Source: an uncultured Bacteroidales bacterium
GTDB lineage: Bacteria > Bacteroidota > Bacteroidia > Bacteroidales > P3
Length of the DNA: 10,179 nucleotides
Direction of reading: 5' to 3'
Assembly (NCBI GenBank): GCA_905236405.1
Contig: CAJOQB010000083.1
Coordinates: 1-10,179 of the forward strand
In this document: piece after piece, positions 6,318 to 10,179 of the stretch
How the letters are laid out: every line of letters begins with the position of its first letter
Position numbering within the stretch: position 1 is the stretch's first letter
Notes under the pieces: model-generated
Told to the model about the DNA's origin: nothing
The model's input: only the letters and a program-made list of their open reading frames with translations
Database searches by the model: none
Translations under genes and position numbers: made by a program

Positions 6318-7439
6318 ATGAAAAGAACAGCATTGCTTATTGCTCTTGCAGCCGTTGTAGCGTTTACCGGCTGTAGCAGAAAAGTCGTAGAACAGTCAAG
6401 AGTAAATATCGAACCCAACCGTGCCAAAGTGAAGAACGTCATTCTGGTGATTGGCGACGGCATGGGTCCCGCACAGGTCTCCGCCTCCATTGTGCAAGCC
6501 AAAGGCGACAACTCGCAGTTCCTTCGTTTCCCCTATTCGGGTTTCAGCCGCACCTATTCCTACAACAAATACACCACCGACTCGGGTGCCGGTGGCACCG
6601 CCCCGATGACGGGCCACAAAGTGCAGAACGGACATATCGCCCTGTCGCCCAATAACCGTCCGTGGCCCTCGTTGTTCTACATCCTGAACAGAGAGCAAAA
6701 CAAAGCGACAGGCTTCGTGGTGACCAGCAGCGTGCTCGACGCCACCCCGTCCAGCAGCTATGCCCATGTTGAAGACCGCCATATGTGGGATATGATAAGC
6801 CTGCAGATGTCGCAATGCCCCCACACGGTGATGATGGGCGGCGACAAAGAGCACTTCTTGCCTGCCAACCGCAAGGACGGACTCTCCCCCTTGGACACCC
6901 TTCGCAGTCGCGGTTATGAACTGGTGTTCAGCATCGACAGCATGGTGAACAGCAAGAGCACCAAACTGGTGGCACTCCCCTTCATGGGCAATCCTCCCAG
7001 CGCAGCCAAACGCGACGACTTCCTCCCCAAGGGCGTCGAGAAAGCACTCTCCATCCTGAGCCAAGACCCCCACGGTTTCGCGCTCTTGGTGGAAGGTTCG
7101 CAAATCGACTGGGCGGGTCACAACAACGACTCGGAGTTCCTGAAAGAGGAGCTTGCCGACTTTGAGAAGACGCTGAAAGTCATCCTCGACTTTGCCGAGA
7201 AAGACGGCAACACCTTGGTGGTGGTGACCGCCGACCACGAGACAGGCGGACTGGCTTTGGTCAGCGGCGACATCGAGAAAGGCGAGAACGAGACACGTTG
7301 GATTCATGGCAGCCATACAGGTGTGATGGTTCCCATCTTTGCCTATGGTCCTGGAGCCGAACGTTTCTCGGGCGTCAAACAGAACACCGACATCTTCTAT
7401 GAGATTATGGGTCTTACAGGGCAAATGATCCTGAAATAG
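6318..7439 (+). CDS. Alkaline phosphatase family lipoprotein
   Basis: This is a PhoA-superfamily metallophosphatase that would hydrolyse phosphate monoesters in the periplasm or at the membrane. A basic start, hydrophobic stretch and F-T-G-Cys19 lipobox indicate a lipoprotein. At 373 residues it is shorter than E. coli PhoA (471), which fits the compact bacterial forms. The catalytic set is complete: Asp47 in IGDGMG, nucleophile Ser89 after Asp88 in TDSGAGGTA, Asp141 and Thr143 in LDATP, Arg154, Glu259, Asp264 and His268 in EGSQIDWAGHNND, Asp306-His307 in TADHETGG, and His333 in GSHTG. Two positions stand out: Asp141 (E. coli Asp153-like) is paired with Trp265 at the Lys328 position, and Gly rather than Ala follows the nucleophile. 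It sits 37 nt after the secreted protein gene and 23 nt before the next gene. Substrate unknown; a phosphate-responsive promoter is not visible. Confidence 0.95.
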   Translation: MKRTALLIALAAVVAFTGCSRKVVEQSRVNIEPNRAKVKNVILVIGDGMGPAQVSASIVQAKGDNSQFLRFPYSGFSRTYSYNKYTTDSGAGGTAPMTGHKVQNGHIALSPNNRPWPSLFYILNREQNKATGFVVTSSVLDATPSSSYAHVEDRHMWDMISLQMSQCPHTVMMGGDKEHFLPANRKDGLSPLDTLRSRGYELVFSIDSMVNSKSTKLVALPFMGNPPSAAKRDDFLPKGVEKALSILSQDPHGFALLVEGSQIDWAGHNNDSEFLKEELADFEKTLKVILDFAEKDGNTLVVVTADHETGGLALVSGDIEKGENETRWIHGSHTGVMVPIFAYGPGAERFSGVKQNTDIFYEIMGLTGQMILK

Positions 7440-7462
7440 CCAACCAATATCCGACTCTTTTG

Positions 7463-8290
7463 ATGAAAAAGACACTGACAGCGATACTGCTCATCCTACT
7501 CTCCATCGGGGCAAAGGCACAGGTCATCACCCATGTCGACACCTTGGAGTGTTCCGTCATCGGTTTCCGCGTGGGCATTCTTGCCCCCTCTAATCGTTTT
7601 TCCTACACACAGACACCCGATGGCGACAAGAGTGCCGTGGGCACCATGAGCGACCTCTACAAAGCCCCCTACATCAGTTTCGGCGTCGATTACAAATACA
7701 AGTTCCTCTCCAACTGGCTGCTCTTTGCCAACGGCGATGTGTTCTTCGGCAACGACAACCTCACGCAACGAACCGACCGTATGGGCATCTGGAGCAGCGA
7801 CCCCACCCCTATCATCATCGGCACCAACGGCACCGATGCCACCGTCACCTGCTACAACCGCGGAGTGCAGTTCCAAGCAGGTGTAGGTAAAATCTTTGCC
7901 TTCAGCGAAAAGAACCCCAACTCGGGACTCATGGCCAAAGCGGGTGGCGGATGGATGCAGGACATGACCGTATTCATGCTCAACGAAGTCCACGCCCCCC
8001 AGTTGGAAGGCGACTATGCCCGACTCTACGACCATCAACGGCGCGGGTTCCTCCTCAGTGAGAGCATCGGCTACATCTTTATGAGCAACCACCGCAATCT
8101 GATGAACGCCTCGATTGAGTTCGAGGTCAGCCATTATTGGAACCGTTCCACTCGCGACTATATGATTGACCACGTCATGGGGCTGCAAGGACCCGACAAC
8201 AACCGTTACTTCGACCTTCTGTACACCCTTCGTGTTACCTGGATGTTCCCCTTGACGGGTCGTCCCACCTACGACTATTTCTACTATTAA
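7463..8290 (+). CDS. Hypothetical outer-membrane-type beta-rich protein
   Basis: I do not recognise a named family. A Sec signal peptide (MKKTLTAILLILLSIGAKA|Q) is followed by about 255 residues rich in alternating aromatic/polar strands (for example YISFGVDYKYKFLSNWLLFA, FQAGVGKIFAF, IEFEVSHYW), ending in LLYTLRVTWMFPL and a Tyr/Phe-rich tail, which suggests a small outer membrane beta-barrel. There is no lipobox and no obvious enzyme motif. I chose the ATG at 7463; an in-frame TTG at 7460 would add one residue but puts no better signal peptide or ribosome site in place. It begins 23 nt after the phosphatase and ends 19 nt before waaA, so it is probably part of the same transcript and may act in envelope assembly (inference). 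Confidence 0.85.
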   Translation: MKKTLTAILLILLSIGAKAQVITHVDTLECSVIGFRVGILAPSNRFSYTQTPDGDKSAVGTMSDLYKAPYISFGVDYKYKFLSNWLLFANGDVFFGNDNLTQRTDRMGIWSSDPTPIIIGTNGTDATVTCYNRGVQFQAGVGKIFAFSEKNPNSGLMAKAGGGWMQDMTVFMLNEVHAPQLEGDYARLYDHQRRGFLLSESIGYIFMSNHRNLMNASIEFEVSHYWNRSTRDYMIDHVMGLQGPDNNRYFDLLYTLRVTWMFPLTGRPTYDYFYY

Positions 8291-8309
8291 TACCCAAACT
8301 CATCCCACC

Positions 8310-10179
8310 ATGCGTCTGCTCTACTCCCTCGCCATCGCCATCTACACCCTCGGCATCCGACTGGCCAGCCTTTGGAACGGAAAAGCCCGTCTGATGGTTC
8401 AGGGGTGGAAACACACGCAGCAGGAGCTGAGCCATTGGCCTCGACACGAGCACACCGTTTGGTTCCACGCCTCTTCGATGGGCGAGTTCGAGCAAGCCCG
8501 ACCCGTGTTGGAGCAATACAAGCAACAGCACAGCGACCACACCATCGTCGTCACCTTTTTCTCTCCCTCGGGCTACGAGGTGCGGAAGAACTATCCCCAT
8601 GCCGACCATATCCTTTACCTTCCGATGGACAGCCGTCGCAACGCCCGCCGCTGGGTGAAGACCATCCAACCGGAGGTAACCTTCTTCGTCAAATACGACT
8701 TCTGGTTCAACTACATGCAGCAGTTGCAACGCAGCCGTTGTTCCACCTACCTGTTCAGCGCCATCTTCCGTCCTCGTCAGTATTTCTTCCGTTGGTATGG
8801 GAAATGGTTCCTTCGACAGCTGCATTGCTTCAACCACCTCTTTGTCCAAAACCAAGAGTCGGTAAATCTGTTGCAACAGCATGGCGTCCAACAATGCTCC
8901 ATCGCCGGCGACACCCGTTTCGACCAAGTCGACCTCATCGCCCAGTCGGCCAAACGCTTCGGCGAGATAGAACAGTTCATTCACGGACGCAAGGTGTTGA
9001 TGGCCGGCAGCAGTTGGGAGCCCGACGAGCGGCACATCAAACATTTCGTCGACCACTACAACAAAGAGTTCTGTCTGATACTGGCGCCTCACGTCATCAG
9101 CGAGACCCATCTGCAAAGCATCGAGCAACTCTTTGGTGCCGACCGATGCCTTCGCTATTCGCAAATCAAGCAGAACATCGCGAAGTTCCGGCAGCCAGAT
9201 GCCATCCTCATCATCGACAACATCGGCATGCTCTCCTCCCTCTATCGCTATGCCCATGTGGCCTACATCGGGGGCGGCTTTGGCAAAGGCATACACAACA
9301 CCCTCGAGGCCCTCACCTTCGGCAAACCCGTCTGCTTCGGCCCCAACTACCAGAAGTTCCAAGAGGCCCGCGACATCATCCGACTCGGTGGAGGGTTCAC
9401 TTTCGAGCATTCCGAGCAGCTCACCACACAGCTCACCGCATGGTTCGACGACGACGAGTTGTACCAGAAAGCCTCCACACAAAGCCGACAATATGTAGAG
9501 CAAAACCTTGGCGCCACTCGCAAGATTCTTCACTTTCTACCGCTTTGGTTGGTGCTGATAGCCTCGTTGCTTTCCTCCTGCTCCGTCAGGAAATACATGG
9601 GACCCGACGACTACCTGCTGACCCACAACAAATACGAAGTCGTCACCTATGTAGGCGACGAAGCCAACCCAGGCATCCAAGATGCGTTGAAGAATGTCAA
9701 GAAGTTAGCGGTACAGACCCCCAACAGCGCCATCCTCGGCCTTTATCGCCACAAACTTCATGTCTACAGTCTTTCGAAACCCGGCGACAGCAACTGGGTG
9801 AACAACTATCTGCGCAAACACGGGCAGCCCCCTGTCGTCTTCAACGAGAGCGACGCCATGAACACCGTCCGTCGTATCGAGGGGCTCCTGCTCTCCAAAG
9901 GTTGTTTCGAGAGCGAAGTGAGTTTCGACACCGTCCAATACGGCGACCATCGTGTCAAAGCCTACTATATCATACAGCCCTCCCCCCGCTACACCATCAA
10001 CGAGGTGACCTATAAAGGGCTGTCGGAAAGTTCCAACCGTTTTCTCCAACGATGGCCCGAGAAGTCGTTGTTGCACTCGGGCGACTATTACGACCAAGAG
10101 GTGCTGGCCAACGAACGTGCCGCCCTGGCCGAGCAGTTGCAACACGAGGGTTACTACTATGCCAGCAAAGACCTGGTGA
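8310..10179 (+). CDS. waaA: Kdo transferase WaaA in frame with a TamA/BamA-like outer membrane assembly lipoprotein, 3' partial
   Basis: One open frame of 623 codons runs from ATG 8310 to the window edge with no stop. Residues 1-410 are a complete WaaA (KdtA), the inner-membrane enzyme that moves Kdo from CMP-Kdo to lipid A precursor. Visible are an N-terminal hydrophobic anchor (1-23), HASSMGE with Glu59 matching the catalytic base of the family, DTRFDQV, APHVISETHL, and the CMP-Kdo-binding GGGFGKGIHNTLEA block (321-334) with FGPNYQKF. The usual WaaA C-terminal GAT-K-IL helix (401-407) then runs straight into a hydrophobic segment ending in lipobox L-S-S-Cys424. From there the sequence matches the start of Bacteroidota TamA/BamA-like proteins (YMGPDDYLL, PNSAILGLYRHKLHVYSLS, NNYLRKHGQPPVVF, then POTRA-like segments). 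Each module is recognised well; whether they form one polypeptide, one cleaved polypeptide or two genes is not decided here. Confidence 0.9.
   Translation, partial: MRLLYSLAIAIYTLGIRLASLWNGKARLMVQGWKHTQQELSHWPRHEHTVWFHASSMGEFEQARPVLEQYKQQHSDHTIVVTFFSPSGYEVRKNYPHADHILYLPMDSRRNARRWVKTIQPEVTFFVKYDFWFNYMQQLQRSRCSTYLFSAIFRPRQYFFRWYGKWFLRQLHCFNHLFVQNQESVNLLQQHGVQQCSIAGDTRFDQVDLIAQSAKRFGEIEQFIHGRKVLMAGSSWEPDERHIKHFVDHYNKEFCLILAPHVISETHLQSIEQLFGADRCLRYSQIKQNIAKFRQPDAILIIDNIGMLSSLYRYAHVAYIGGGFGKGIHNTLEALTFGKPVCFGPNYQKFQEARDIIRLGGGFTFEHSEQLTTQLTAWFDDDELYQKASTQSRQYVEQNLGATRKILHFLPLWLVLIASLLSSCSVRKYMGPDDYLLTHNKYEVVTYVGDEANPGIQDALKNVKKLAVQTPNSAILGLYRHKLHVYSLSKPGDSNWVNNYLRKHGQPPVVFNESDAMNTVRRIEGLLLSKGCFESEVSFDTVQYGDHRVKAYYIIQPSPRYTINEVTYKGLSESSNRFLQRWPEKSLLHSGDYYDQEVLANERAALAEQLQHEGYYYASKDLV
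9519..9581 (+). other. Internal lipoprotein signal segment with lipobox at the WaaA/TamA-like junction
   Basis: Residues 404-424 of the fused frame read as a normal lipoprotein signal peptide: basic n-region Arg404-Lys405, a long apolar core, then L-L-S-S-Cys424. The same Arg-Lys-Ile-Leu residues also complete the C-terminal helix of WaaA, so the codons serve both. No in-frame ATG exists at the junction; only TTG 9549, GTG 9552, CTG 9555 or ATT 9525 could start a separate product. The first three leave about ten uncharged residues before the Cys, a poor signal peptide. Confidence 0.7.
9579..10179 (+). other. TamA/BamA-like module, N-terminal part (cut by window end)
   Basis: This is the visible part of the downstream module of the fused frame, starting at lipobox Cys424 and running off the window. 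In Bacteroidota such proteins are outer membrane Omp85-family members anchored by an N-terminal lipid, with POTRA domains and a C-terminal barrel that help insert outer membrane proteins. Visible are the CSVRKYMGPDDYLL start, the PNS-ILGLYRHKLHVYSLS and NWVNNYLRKHGQPPVVF blocks typical of this group, a first POTRA-like unit (about 505-565: AMNTVRRIEGLLLSKGCFES, YYIIQPSPRYTINEVTYKG) and the start of another (DYYDQEVLANERAALAEQLQ). The barrel lies outside the window. BamA versus TamA-like cannot be settled from this part; the lipobox and motif order favour the TamA-like group. Confidence 0.75.

Noticed and set aside
7460..7462. TTG as start of the protein before waaA
   Set aside because: The adjacent ATG at 7463 gives a normal signal peptide start (MKKT); the TTG adds only one residue and has no better upstream signal.
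6396..7475. Open frame of about 360 codons on the - strand opposite the alkaline phosphatase
   Set aside because: Same antisense effect; the + strand has the full catalytic set of the phosphatase, and the reverse translation is His/Val/Gly-rich without recognisable domains.
8235..9533. Open frame of over 400 codons on the - strand opposite waaA
   Set aside because: It is the antisense shadow of waaA, whose codon use rarely gives reverse-strand stops. The translation is low-complexity (Val/Glu/Leu-rich) with no family motifs, and the + strand carries clear WaaA motifs.
8372..10015. Open frame of 547 codons on the + strand, +2 relative to waaA
   Set aside because: The translation is Arg/His/Pro/Gln-rich, typical of an off-frame read of GC-rich coding DNA, and it covers the conserved WaaA and TamA-like motifs in the other frame.

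Overview
The window looks like chromosomal DNA from a member of the Bacteroidales (Bacteroidota). Support for this: a type IX secretion protein (PorV) directly upstream of ispF, as in Porphyromonas gingivalis; an archaeal/eukaryote-like (type 3) prolyl-tRNA synthetase; the Bacteroidota form of the Kdo transferase; a Bacteroidota-type TamA/BamA-like lipoprotein start; promoter elements resembling TAnnTTTG; and almost no Shine-Dalgarno sequences. I cannot resolve the family or genus. I see no mobile element, integron, CRISPR array, tRNA or rRNA.

Layout. (1) Positions 1-3320, + strand, form a tight operon: porV (5' end cut by the window), ispF, clpS, an NfeD-family membrane protein and floA. The genes are 6 nt apart (porV/ispF), overlap by 4 bp (ispF/clpS), and are then 13 and 26 nt apart. 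(2) A terminator at 3343-3384 separates this operon from the convergent proS (3401-4873, - strand). (3) The AT-rich gap 4874-5014 is a divergent promoter region between proS and the next + strand genes, with a palindrome at 4951-4973 over the proS promoter. (4) From 5015 to the right edge there is a run of + strand envelope genes: a secreted Tyr/Trp/Gly-rich protein with a Ser/Thr/His/Gly tail, an alkaline phosphatase lipoprotein, an orphan outer-membrane-type protein, and a Kdo transferase reading frame.

The most unusual feature is at the right edge. The waaA (Kdo transferase) frame opens at 8310 and has no stop codon before the window ends. After a complete WaaA of about 410 residues it continues, in the same frame, into a lipoprotein-type signal segment with a lipobox (Cys424) and then the N-terminal part of a TamA/BamA-like outer-membrane assembly protein. 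I checked every codon from 8310 to 10179. The C-terminal helix of WaaA and the positive n-region of the signal peptide are encoded by the same codons. This could be a true fusion, a polyprotein split by lipoprotein signal peptidase, two genes with an unusual internal start, or a one-base sequencing or assembly error; the findings state what would separate these.

Taken together the window deals with the cell envelope: T9SS surface export (PorV), isoprenoid precursor supply (IspF), membrane microdomains (NfeD/FloA), lipopolysaccharide core assembly (WaaA) and outer membrane protein assembly (TamA-like). ClpS and ProS are housekeeping genes embedded among them.
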